Source of the DNA: Arcticibacter pallidicorallinus
Lineage (GTDB): Bacteria > Bacteroidota > Bacteroidia > Sphingobacteriales > Sphingobacteriaceae
Direction: 5' to 3'
Assembly (NCBI RefSeq): GCF_003002875.1
Contig: NZ_PVTH01000001.1
Location: 620,001 to 684,000, forward strand
DNA length: 64,000 bases
Shown: piece after piece, positions 34,586 through 43,343 of the stretch
Position numbering within the stretch: the stretch's first letter is position 1
Layout of the letters: each line of letters starts with the position of its first letter
Position numbers and translations under genes: made by a program
The notes under the pieces: generated by a model
Databases searched by the model: none
What the model was told of the DNA's origin: nothing
Seen by the model: the letters and a program-made list of their open reading frames with translations, nothing else

Positions 34586-37348
34586 ATGAGGTATTTTATT
34601 TATTTATGTTGTACGGTATTGGCATTTTATGGAGGATCGGCCTCAGCAGACTCTTCTTCTGACAAAAAGAGTAATATAGCCATTGTGATATCCAAGGATG
34701 CGCATCAGCGCATTCAGTTCGGTGCAGAGAAACTTGCCGAGGCACTCAATAAGGCTGGTTACAAAGCCAGGGTTCAGCAACAAAACAAGTTCCCGTCTCG
34801 AAATAATACTATATTGATTACGGAGAAGAGCCAAGCACAGGCCGGACAGCTTCTTAAGCAATCCGGAATCGCAGTTGCCAACCTTGATCATAAAGAAGGT
34901 TTTTCCATAAGCACCTCCTCAAATAACAGGGCGACCATTGTCGGATCTGATGTTACAGGAGCACTCTATGGATGCCTTGAGCTGGTGGATCAGGTTAACG
35001 CAACAGGTAAGCTTCCTCAAAATCTCACGTTAAACGATCATCCTGAAATGGTGCTGCGGGGTACCGCTATCGGTCTGCAGAAGCCAACTGAGCTTCCCGG
35101 CAGAGGAATGTACGAATATCCGTATACACCCGAAGACTTTCCCTGGTTTTATGACAAGGAACTCTGGATTCAATATCTGGATATGTTAGTCGAGAACAGA
35201 TACAATTCCTTGTATTTGTGGAATGGACACCCTTTTTCTTCGCTCGTGAAGGTTAAGGAATATCCTTATGCGCTTGAAGTAAGTGAAGAAACGTTCAAAA
35301 AGAACGAGGAGGTCTTCCGCTTTCTTACTGCCGAAGCGGATAAGAGAGGAATTTGGGTTATTCAGATGTTCTATAATATTATCATTCCTAAGCCTTTCGC
35401 CGAGAAGCACGGTCTAGCTACTCAGGACAGAAACCGTCCAATCATTCCCATCATAGCTGATTATACGCAAAAGTCTATAGCTGCGTTTGTAGAGAAGTAT
35501 CCGAATGTCGGCTTGCTGGTTACTCTGGGAGAGGCGATGGAAGGTAGAGGTCAGGATGATGTCGATTGGTTCACCAAAACAATCATTCCCGGCGTAAAAG
35601 ATGGCTTGAAAGCATTAGGCACAGACATCCAGCCGCCTATCGTACTAAGAGCGCATGATACAGACGCTGATATCGTGATGAAAGAATCATTGCCTATATA
35701 TAAGAATCTGTATACGATGGCGAAGTTCAACGGAGAGGCCTTAACTACTTATACACCGCGTGGCTCATGGGCGGAGCTTCACCGTGAACTGAGCAGAATC
35801 GGCACTGTTCACGTACAGAACGTACATATCCTGGCTAACCTGGAACCATTCCGATACGGCTCTGCTGACTTCATTCAGAAATCGGTTCAGGCTATGCATG
35901 AGATATATGAGTCTAATGCCATTCACGTTTATCCACAGGCTTCTTACTGGGACTGGCCTTATGCCGCTGATAAAGCAAAAAATCGTCTGCTTCAGGTAGA
36001 AAGAGACGCTATATGGTACAAGGCCTGGGCACGTTATGCCTGGAATAGTCGCCGCGACAGATCAAAAGAAGTTACCTACTGGTCTGACCAGTTAGCCGGA
36101 ACTTTTGGTGCCACTCCACAGGCTGCTGAGAATATTCTTAAAGCGTATGAAGAAACTGGTGAAATAGCACCCAAGCTGTTACGTCGTTATGGAATAACCG
36201 ATGGAAACCGTCAGACGCTAACACTGGGTATGACGATGACGCAACTGATCAACCCATTCCGCTACAATCTGTTTACCATGCTTTACGAGTCTGAAGCTCC
36301 TGAAGGTGAGATGATCATTGAATACGCCGAGAAAGAGTGGAATAAGCAAAAGCATATTGGCGAAACTCCTGTCATCGTAGCGGAAGAAGTTCTTGTTCAC
36401 GGAAGAAAAGCAATAGAGGCTATAGAAGCAGCGTCTGCTGGTGTGAGTAAGAATAAAGATGAGTTTGAAAGATTGAAAAATGATGTATACAGCTATAATG
36501 AGCTTGCTGCCTTCTTTTCCGCTAAGGTAGAGGCGGCTCTTTCGATCCTTCGATATAAATACTCAGACGATATTTCTGACCTGGAGCGTGCTCTGCCGCT
36601 GTTGGAAAAAAGTGTAGTGCATTACCGCAAGCTTGCCGACCTGACGAAAGATACGTATCTGTACGCGAACAGCTTGCAAACCAAGCATCGTAAGATTCCA
36701 ATGCGAGGCGTAGATGCCACCTATAAGCACTGGGTGGAAGTATTGCCTGTTTATGAGAAGGAGCTTGAGCATTTCCGCAGAAGTATCGATTCACTCAAAA
36801 ATCCCTCAAATAACAAAGCTACCGCTAAGGTGATAAGATACAGAAACGTGCCGGTTACGGTTTTGAATAAGCGTCCGGAATATTTCACTGTAGAAAAAAA
36901 CGCGAAAGTCTATTCAGACACTACTTTGAAGATCGAAGAGTTCGCTTCTGAGATTGCTGGACTGAAGGGGTTGAAACTATCTAAACGCGATCAGATCAAA
37001 AACGGAACAACCATAGAGTTTACTTCGGCTCAGCCTGTTAAAGTACTGGTCGGCTTCTTCAATGAGAAGAATCCGGGTTTGTTAACGCCGCCGGATCTGG
37101 AGCATGACGTTAGTGCGAACGACTTCGGACAGTCAGAAATTAAGATTGCCAATGCGTTGCTGGCGAGCTCTTTTGCTCCTGTGAATATCCATTCGTACTC
37201 GTTTCCTAAAGGCCGCAATAAGCTTACTCTGGCCAAAGGAGCATGCGTGATTGTCGGATTTGTTGATGCCAATGACCAGGTGCGGTTATATGATGCAGGA
37301 ATAGGGGTTAAGGGTTATAAAAAAGATATAGACTGGTTGTTTGAATAA
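34586..37348 (+). CDS. Exported 920-residue protein with a GH20/GH67-N-like domain; putative uronidase-type glycosidase
   Basis: A signal peptide ends near SASA. Residues about 30-150 form an alpha/beta domain (IVISKDAHQRIQFGAEKLAEAL, VGSDVTGALYGCLELVDQV) like the N-terminal domain preceding GH20 and GH67 barrels. Then comes a barrel-like region (LWIQYLDMLVENRYNSLYLWNG near 190; acidic motif VTLGEAMEGRGQDD near 314; RAHDTDADIV near 352) and a helical tail. I do not recognise a firmly assigned glycoside hydrolase family. A GH67-like or galacturonidase-like exo-enzyme is my best guess from domain order and from the pectic neighbours. It is the first gene of the operon, 38 bp before the MGH1-like gene. 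Confidence 0.6.
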   Translation: MRYFIYLCCTVLAFYGGSASADSSSDKKSNIAIVISKDAHQRIQFGAEKLAEALNKAGYKARVQQQNKFPSRNNTILITEKSQAQAGQLLKQSGIAVANLDHKEGFSISTSSNNRATIVGSDVTGALYGCLELVDQVNATGKLPQNLTLNDHPEMVLRGTAIGLQKPTELPGRGMYEYPYTPEDFPWFYDKELWIQYLDMLVENRYNSLYLWNGHPFSSLVKVKEYPYALEVSEETFKKNEEVFRFLTAEADKRGIWVIQMFYNIIIPKPFAEKHGLATQDRNRPIIPIIADYTQKSIAAFVEKYPNVGLLVTLGEAMEGRGQDDVDWFTKTIIPGVKDGLKALGTDIQPPIVLRAHDTDADIVMKESLPIYKNLYTMAKFNGEALTTYTPRGSWAELHRELSRIGTVHVQNVHILANLEPFRYGSADFIQKSVQAMHEIYESNAIHVYPQASYWDWPYAADKAKNRLLQVERDAIWYKAWARYAWNSRRDRSKEVTYWSDQLAGTFGATPQAAENILKAYEETGEIAPKLLRRYGITDGNRQTLTLGMTMTQLINPFRYNLFTMLYESEAPEGEMIIEYAEKEWNKQKHIGETPVIVAEEVLVHGRKAIEAIEAASAGVSKNKDEFERLKNDVYSYNELAAFFSAKVEAALSILRYKYSDDISDLERALPLLEKSVVHYRKLADLTKDTYLYANSLQTKHRKIPMRGVDATYKHWVEVLPVYEKELEHFRRSIDSLKNPSNNKATAKVIRYRNVPVTVLNKRPEYFTVEKNAKVYSDTTLKIEEFASEIAGLKGLKLSKRDQIKNGTTIEFTSAQPVKVLVGFFNEKNPGLLTPPDLEHDVSANDFGQSEIKIANALLASSFAPVNIHSYSFPKGRNKLTLAKGACVIVGFVDANDQVRLYDAGIGVKGYKKDIDWLFE

Positions 37349-37386
37349 CAGAGTCAACGTAATTAGAAAATACCACACACACATAT

Positions 37387-38952
37387 ATGAACACGACGAT
37401 GCACAAAATGCTTAAATGTTTCGGTTTTGCGATGCTGGCAGTCTTATTTGGGAAAGACGTATCAGCACAGAGCAAGGCACGCGTCTTAAGCACGGATCAA
37501 CTCCGGGAGTATACCAACTATTTTAATTCGTTAGACAGCGAAGATGTTAAGAACTATGTGCCCAATGCACAAACGTTCGACTGGCTGTCTAAGAACGTTC
37601 CATTATTTGAATGTCCGGATTCGGCCATGCAGAAAGTGTACTATTACAGATGGTGGTCTTTCAGAAAACATTTGAAAGAAACTCCCGCGGGCTTCATCTT
37701 TACAGAATTCATAACTCCTGTAAAGCATGCCGGAAAGTACAATGCCATCAGCAGCGCGTTGGGTCACCAGGTTTACGAAGGAAGATGGATTCATAATTCA
37801 GAATATATCAATCAGTATCTGGACTTCTGGCTGTTGAAGGATAAAACCTTCGCCGCTCCAAAGTTTCATGGGTTTAGTAGCTGGGTAGATGATGCCGTTT
37901 ACAATCTTTATCTGGTTAATCAGAACAAGAACTATGTAAAACATATCCTGCCTGCTTTAACAGAAGATTACGGTATCTGGGAGCAGGAGAGGCAGGCAGA
38001 AAGTGGTTTGTTTTGGCAGTACGATGTTAAAGACGCGATGGAGGAATCTGTCAGCGGAGGCCGCAGGGTGAAGAACAGACGTCCTTCCATCAATAGCTAT
38101 ATGTATGGTAATGCCGTGGCTATTGCAAAGATGGCCGACTTGTTCGGTCAGGACAGCCTGAAAAACGTTTACAACAGCAAGGCAAGCTCCATCAAAAAGC
38201 TGGTACTCGACAGCCTTTGGGATAAGAACAGAAAATTCTTCGCTGCCAAACTAGAAGTAGATGGCTCCCTGGCGCCTCGTGAGGCTATAGGTTTTATTCC
38301 CTGGTACTTCAACCTGGTACCCGATAAAAAGGAGTATTCTAAAGCCTGGTTGCAGATAACGGATACCGCTGGTTTCGACGCTCCCTGGGGTTTAACTACC
38401 GCAGAGCGCAGAGAACCAACATTCCGTACACGTGGGTCTGGTCACGGATGTGAGTGGGACGGAGCCATCTGGCCGTTTGCCACTACACAAACACTTAAAG
38501 GTTTGTCTAATTTCCTAAACAACTACAAAAAAAATAGCACCAGCTCACCCGCAGTATTTTTCGATGAACTGAAGCAATACGCTGTATCGCATACCTTTAA
38601 CGGTGAAATCTACCTGGGAGAGTATCAGGACGAAAAAACGGGTTACTGGTTAAAGGGTGATAACCCTAGAAGCCGTTTCTACAACCACTCAGGTTACTGT
38701 GATCTGATCATTAATGATCTTGTTGGCTTAAAGCCTTCAGACGATAATATTCTGCACATCCAACCTCTTATTCCGCAGGATCAATGGGACTGGTTCTGTT
38801 TGGATAACGTCTTGTACCACGGAAAGATAATCACTGTTCTCTGGGATAAAACAGGCGAGAAGTACGGTAAAGGAAAAGGATTCCGCGTATTCGCAGACGG
38901 GAAACAGGTGATGTATTCAGCAAAGTTAAAAGAAGTTAAAGCTAAATTATAA
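37387..38952 (+). CDS. Exported MGH1-like (alpha/alpha)6-barrel glycoside hydrolase
   Basis: A 521-residue protein with a signal peptide (cleavage near DVSAQ). The sequence reads as a helical barrel of the trehalase/GH63-like (MGH1-like) type: VYEGRWIHNSEYINQYLDFWL, FSSWVDDAVYNLYL, PSINSYMYGNAVAIAKMADLFG, and the late HGCEWDGAIWPFATTQTL with its acidic residues, followed by a short beta tail. Several alternative Met starts lie within the first eight residues. The substrate is unknown. It is co-transcribed, 38 bp after the preceding gene and 1 bp before the GH28 gene, so it most likely trims a terminal sugar of the same pectic oligosaccharide. Confidence 0.75.
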   Translation: MNTTMHKMLKCFGFAMLAVLFGKDVSAQSKARVLSTDQLREYTNYFNSLDSEDVKNYVPNAQTFDWLSKNVPLFECPDSAMQKVYYYRWWSFRKHLKETPAGFIFTEFITPVKHAGKYNAISSALGHQVYEGRWIHNSEYINQYLDFWLLKDKTFAAPKFHGFSSWVDDAVYNLYLVNQNKNYVKHILPALTEDYGIWEQERQAESGLFWQYDVKDAMEESVSGGRRVKNRRPSINSYMYGNAVAIAKMADLFGQDSLKNVYNSKASSIKKLVLDSLWDKNRKFFAAKLEVDGSLAPREAIGFIPWYFNLVPDKKEYSKAWLQITDTAGFDAPWGLTTAERREPTFRTRGSGHGCEWDGAIWPFATTQTLKGLSNFLNNYKKNSTSSPAVFFDELKQYAVSHTFNGEIYLGEYQDEKTGYWLKGDNPRSRFYNHSGYCDLIINDLVGLKPSDDNILHIQPLIPQDQWDWFCLDNVLYHGKIITVLWDKTGEKYGKGKGFRVFADGKQVMYSAKLKEVKAKL

Positions 38953-38953
38953 A

Positions 38954-40522
38954 ATGAAAAGGTACACTAAGTTGGGTTTGATCCTGACCATCATCGTAAC
39001 GTGTTTTTATGTTACAACCGCTTCGGCGCAGGGTCATTATAATGTATTAAAATATGGTGCAAAGAACGATAGCAGTAAGCTTGCTACCGAATCAATAAAA
39101 AAGGCAATCGCGGCAGCGTCAAAAGCTGGTGGCGGTACGGTTTACTTCCCGGCAGGTAAATATCTTACGGGACCTATTCATTTGAAAAGTAATATTACCA
39201 TATATATTGAGGCCGGTGCTGAGATACATTTCAGTGATAATTTCGATCATTATTTGCCGATGGTGAAAAGCCGTTGGGAAGGTACTGATGTAATGAATTT
39301 CTCGCCGCTGTTCTACGCAATTAATGCGGAGAATATCGCTATTAAAGGACGGGGGCTGATCGACGGTCATGGCAAGAAATGGTGGGCTTATTCTGAGGTT
39401 CACGTGAAAAAGATCCCTACTTCCCGCTGGCAGGAAGAGTTCAAGCGTCTGAATAAAGACGTGCTTGCACCAGACCTTCCCGGTTGGATCGAGCGCGGTT
39501 TCCTTCGTCCTCCTTTCATCCAGACCATGGATTGCAAAAATGTACTGATAGAAGGGATCACTATCACGAATTCACCTTTCTGGACCATCAATCCTCAATA
39601 CTGTGATAACGTTACAATTTCTAAAGTGACGATCAATAACCCTGATTCGCCGAACTCGGATGGTATAAACCCTGAGTCATGCCGTAATGTGCATATCTCA
39701 GATTGCCATATCAGCACGGGTGACGACTGTATTACGATTAAATCTGGTAAAGACCGCTCAGGAAGAAAGGCCAACGTCCCTGCAGAAAATTATACGATCA
39801 CCAATTGTACCATGTTATCAGGTCACGGGGGTGTGGTAATCGGAAGTGAGATGTCCGCTGGCGTTAGAAGAGTGACCATTTCGAATTGCGTTTTTGACGG
39901 AACAGACCGTGGTTTACGTATTAAATCAGCACGTGGACGTGGTGGTGTCGTTGAGGATATCCGTGTAAATAACGTGATCATGAGAAATATCCGCGATCAG
40001 GCTATCGTTTTGGATCTGCAGTATGCTACCACAACAGTAGAGCCTGTATCAGAACGTACACCGGCTTTCCGTAATATCCACTTCAGCAATATCACTGCTC
40101 ACGGAAACCGTGCGGGATACCTGAACGGTTTAGAAGAAATGCCTATCGAGAATGTTTCGTTCAACAACATGAATATGGATATGCAGACTGGCTTCCGGAT
40201 CAAGAATTCCAAGGATATCGAGTTCCACAATGTTCGTGTGAACAACAAAAAGGGTCCTGTAGTTGAGGCAGAAAATGTAGTCGGACTTCAGATAGATGAT
40301 GTTAGGTCTCAGAAGCCAGTTGCAGGCGAAGCGATTATTGAGCTAACGAACGTAGAAGGCGCGATTATTCAAAACGCCTTCCCTGCTAAAGGAACTGAGG
40401 TCTATCTGAAGGCTAAAGGTGCTAAAACAAGCGATATCGTAGGTAAAGCAAATCACTTCGGAAATGTAAAGACAGTTGTCATTCAGGAAGCTGATGTGAA
40501 GGAAAAAATAAAGTTAGATTAA
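38954..40522 (+). CDS. GH28 polygalacturonase-family enzyme, exported
   Basis: A 522-residue right-handed beta-helix hydrolase with a signal peptide ending TTASAQ. All GH28 active-site motifs are present: SPNSDGINPES near residue 234 (N-x-D), STGDDCITIKSG near 256 (DD), LSGHGGVVIGSE near 290 (GHG) and RGLRIKSARGRGG near 322 (RIK). It cleaves alpha-1,4-galacturonosyl linkages or the GalA-Rha linkage of pectin by inversion. An early FYAINAENIAIKGRGLIDGHG segment is typical of exo-acting or rhamnogalacturonan-type members. The stop codon overlaps the ATG of the next gene (TAATG), which suggests translational coupling. Confidence 0.94.
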   Translation: MKRYTKLGLILTIIVTCFYVTTASAQGHYNVLKYGAKNDSSKLATESIKKAIAAASKAGGGTVYFPAGKYLTGPIHLKSNITIYIEAGAEIHFSDNFDHYLPMVKSRWEGTDVMNFSPLFYAINAENIAIKGRGLIDGHGKKWWAYSEVHVKKIPTSRWQEEFKRLNKDVLAPDLPGWIERGFLRPPFIQTMDCKNVLIEGITITNSPFWTINPQYCDNVTISKVTINNPDSPNSDGINPESCRNVHISDCHISTGDDCITIKSGKDRSGRKANVPAENYTITNCTMLSGHGGVVIGSEMSAGVRRVTISNCVFDGTDRGLRIKSARGRGGVVEDIRVNNVIMRNIRDQAIVLDLQYATTTVEPVSERTPAFRNIHFSNITAHGNRAGYLNGLEEMPIENVSFNNMNMDMQTGFRIKNSKDIEFHNVRVNNKKGPVVEAENVVGLQIDDVRSQKPVAGEAIIELTNVEGAIIQNAFPAKGTEVYLKAKGAKTSDIVGKANHFGNVKTVVIQEADVKEKIKLD

Positions 40523-43341
40523 TGATAAAAAACATGCGTTTAACGCTTGGTCTTGTGTTTGCAGGCTTCCTCAGCGGATCCCTGCAGGCACAGGACCTTA
40601 AGTTATGGTATAACCAGCCTGCTGAGCAGTGGACCGATGCCCTTCCTCTTGGGAATGGCAGAATAGGTGCTATGGTTTTCGGAGGAGTTAATCGGGAGCA
40701 TATTCAGTTCAACGAGGAAACGCTCTGGACAGACTCTCCGAGAGATTACAATATGCCCGATGGCGCAAAATATCTCAACGATATACGCCAGTTGCTTTTT
40801 GCAGGTAAGCAAAAAGAAGCGGAAGCTCTGGCTGCGAAGCACTTTATGGGCCTAAAGTCCAAAGAAGAGGAGAGAGCTCCATGGGTAGAAAAGGTCAGAG
40901 ACCTCGCCAGTTTGAAAAGCAATCCTTCTGCTGCAAAATACAACGACAGCAAATGGAAGACCATACAGTTGCCAGCGATTAACGGATGGGAAACGGTTGG
41001 CTTAGAAGGTCTTGACGGTGCGGTGTGGCTCAGGAATTCCTTTGTGCTTCCTGATGACTGGGCCGGAAAAGATCTGGTCTTTGATCTGGGCAAGATCCGT
41101 GATCATGATTTTACCTATGTCAACGGTCACCTGGCAGGCACAACCGCCAATGCTTCCGACGGTAGAATGTACGTCGTATCGGCAGATAAACTAAAGAAAG
41201 GCGTAAATCACATCTCCATACAAGTTTTAAACTATTTCGATAAAGGCGGACTTGTTGGTTACAAGGATACTTCGCGTCCAATGCGAGTATATCCTAAAGG
41301 CGCTTCAGAACAGCAGGCGGTTATTCTAAGCAGATCGTGGAAGTACATGATCCAGGATGATGATCCGCCTCTGGTGGGTACCTATCAGGCTAGCTACCAG
41401 CCGTTCGGCGATCTACTATTAACGTTTCCTGATGCCTCCAAAGGTGTGTCAGATTACAAACGTGAGCTGGACCTGACGACTGCTATTTCCAAAACGACCT
41501 ACGTATCCAAAGGGGTGCGTTATACGAGAGAATACTTTGTGAGTCAGCCAGACCAATGTTTGGTGGTGCGCATAACTTCCGACAAAAAACAGTCTATCAA
41601 CTTTCAGGCGGGATTAAGAAGTTCTCACAAGCAATCCGCAGTACGGGTGATCGACCCAACTACTCTTGGCCTTTCTTTGCAGGTGAAAGACGGCGCTCTC
41701 AAAGGCGAAAGCATTTTGAAGGTGAACGCTATCGGCGGAAAGACGAGAGTGAAAAACGGACAGATCCATGTCAGTGGTGCCAATGAAGTAGTGCTGTATC
41801 TTACTGCCGCCACCAACTATAAGAATTTTAAAGATGTATCTGGCGATGCAGCTGCCCTTGCCAAAGCGGATATGGAAAAGCTGGCACAGCAAAGCTACGG
41901 CAGTCTGCTGAACAAACATTTGAATGAATATCAGCAGTATTTCAACAGGCTGTCTTTATCTTTTGGTAGTTCTTCTGAAAGCACGCTTCCCACCGATCAG
42001 CGTATCGAGCAATTTGCTAAGAATAACGATCCTGCATTCGCTGCGCTGTACTTACAATACGGAAGATATCTCCTGATTTCAAGCTCGCGTCCCGGTACCC
42101 GGCCCGCAAACTTGCAGGGTATTTGGAACGACCTGCTCACACCATCATGGGGAAGCAAGTACACCACGAATATCAACCTGGAGATGAACTACTGGCCGGC
42201 CGAAAGCCTCAACTTGTCGGAGATGCACGAGCCTCTTTTTGACATGATTGAAGAATTAAGCCAAACCGGTGCGGAAACTGCCCGGAAATACTATAATGCT
42301 CCTGGTTTTGTCGTACACCACAATACAGATATCTGGAGAGGAACAGCACCTATCAATAACTCCAACCACGGCATCTGGGTTTCCGGAGGAGCGTGGTTAA
42401 GCACACACCTGTGGGAGCGTTACAACTATACCCAGGATAAAGAGTTCCTACGCAACAGAGCGTATCCGCTGATGCGTAAAGTGGCCTTGTTTTTCAATTC
42501 ATACCTCGTAAAGGATCCTGCTACAGGTTTGCTGGTCAGCGGCCCTACTAACTCGCCTGAGCAGGGTGGACTGGTGATGGGAGCGGCGATGGACCATCAG
42601 ATCATCCGGGACCTGTACAGTGCATGTATCAAGGCTTCAGAGATCCTGAATACTGATGGTGAATTACGAAAAATAATGAAAAGTAACCGCGATCGCCTGA
42701 CACCAAATAAGATTGGCCGCTTCGGACAATTGCAGGAGTGGACGGTTGATATTGACGACACAACCAATAAGCACAGACACGTTTCCCACCTTTGGGGGGT
42801 GCATCCCGGCGCGGACATCACCTGGGATAAAGATCCGGAGATGATGAAGGCAGCCAGACAATCTCTGATCTACAGGGGAGATGAAGGTACGGGATGGAGC
42901 CTGGCCTGGAAGATTAACTTCTGGTCGCGCTTCAAAGATGGTGATCACGCCTGGAAGATGGTTCACATGCTGATCAGTCCCGCAGCGAAAGGCGGAGGAT
43001 CATACGTCAACCTATTCGACGCCCATCCACCTTTCCAGATCGACGGAAACTTCGGAGGAGCCGCCGGAATTGCGGAGATGCTGCTTCAAAGCCACTCAGG
43101 ATATCTCGATATCCTTCCCTCACTGCCGTCAGCACTGAAAGATGGCGAGATCAAAGGACTCTGCGCACGCGGAGGCTTTGAGCTGGAGATGAAATGGAAA
43201 GACGGAAAACTGTCTGACCTTAGCGTGCTATCGAAAGCGGGTAATACCTGTACGGTGAAATATGCGGGCAAAGAATTAAAGTTCGCGACTGAACGTGGAA
43301 AGCGGTATCCAATTGATTCCGCCTTACAATTAATAAAATAA
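40522..43341 (+). CDS. GH95 alpha-L-fucosidase/alpha-L-galactosidase with an inserted beta-sandwich domain
   Basis: A 939-residue exported inverting hydrolase (signal ending LQAQ). GH95 signatures: ALPLGNGRIGAMVFGG at the N-terminus, TTNINLEMNYWPAES with the Asn550/Asn552 pair, NSPEQGG with general acid Glu680, and PPFQIDGNFGGAAGI with Asp841. The family removes terminal alpha-1,2-L-fucose or L-galactose. The N-terminal domain is interrupted at about residues 113-285, between KHFMGLK and YQASYQPFGDLLL, by a segment containing DGAVWLRNSFVLP and VNGHLAGTT that looks like a galactose-binding/GH2-N jelly roll. Usual GH95 length is nearer 750-800. It overlaps the GH28 stop by 1 nt and precedes the GH2 gene by 2 bp. 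Confidence 0.93.
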   Translation: MIKNMRLTLGLVFAGFLSGSLQAQDLKLWYNQPAEQWTDALPLGNGRIGAMVFGGVNREHIQFNEETLWTDSPRDYNMPDGAKYLNDIRQLLFAGKQKEAEALAAKHFMGLKSKEEERAPWVEKVRDLASLKSNPSAAKYNDSKWKTIQLPAINGWETVGLEGLDGAVWLRNSFVLPDDWAGKDLVFDLGKIRDHDFTYVNGHLAGTTANASDGRMYVVSADKLKKGVNHISIQVLNYFDKGGLVGYKDTSRPMRVYPKGASEQQAVILSRSWKYMIQDDDPPLVGTYQASYQPFGDLLLTFPDASKGVSDYKRELDLTTAISKTTYVSKGVRYTREYFVSQPDQCLVVRITSDKKQSINFQAGLRSSHKQSAVRVIDPTTLGLSLQVKDGALKGESILKVNAIGGKTRVKNGQIHVSGANEVVLYLTAATNYKNFKDVSGDAAALAKADMEKLAQQSYGSLLNKHLNEYQQYFNRLSLSFGSSSESTLPTDQRIEQFAKNNDPAFAALYLQYGRYLLISSSRPGTRPANLQGIWNDLLTPSWGSKYTTNINLEMNYWPAESLNLSEMHEPLFDMIEELSQTGAETARKYYNAPGFVVHHNTDIWRGTAPINNSNHGIWVSGGAWLSTHLWERYNYTQDKEFLRNRAYPLMRKVALFFNSYLVKDPATGLLVSGPTNSPEQGGLVMGAAMDHQIIRDLYSACIKASEILNTDGELRKIMKSNRDRLTPNKIGRFGQLQEWTVDIDDTTNKHRHVSHLWGVHPGADITWDKDPEMMKAARQSLIYRGDEGTGWSLAWKINFWSRFKDGDHAWKMVHMLISPAAKGGGSYVNLFDAHPPFQIDGNFGGAAGIAEMLLQSHSGYLDILPSLPSALKDGEIKGLCARGGFELEMKWKDGKLSDLSVLSKAGNTCTVKYAGKELKFATERGKRYPIDSALQLIK

Positions 43342-43343
43342 TT

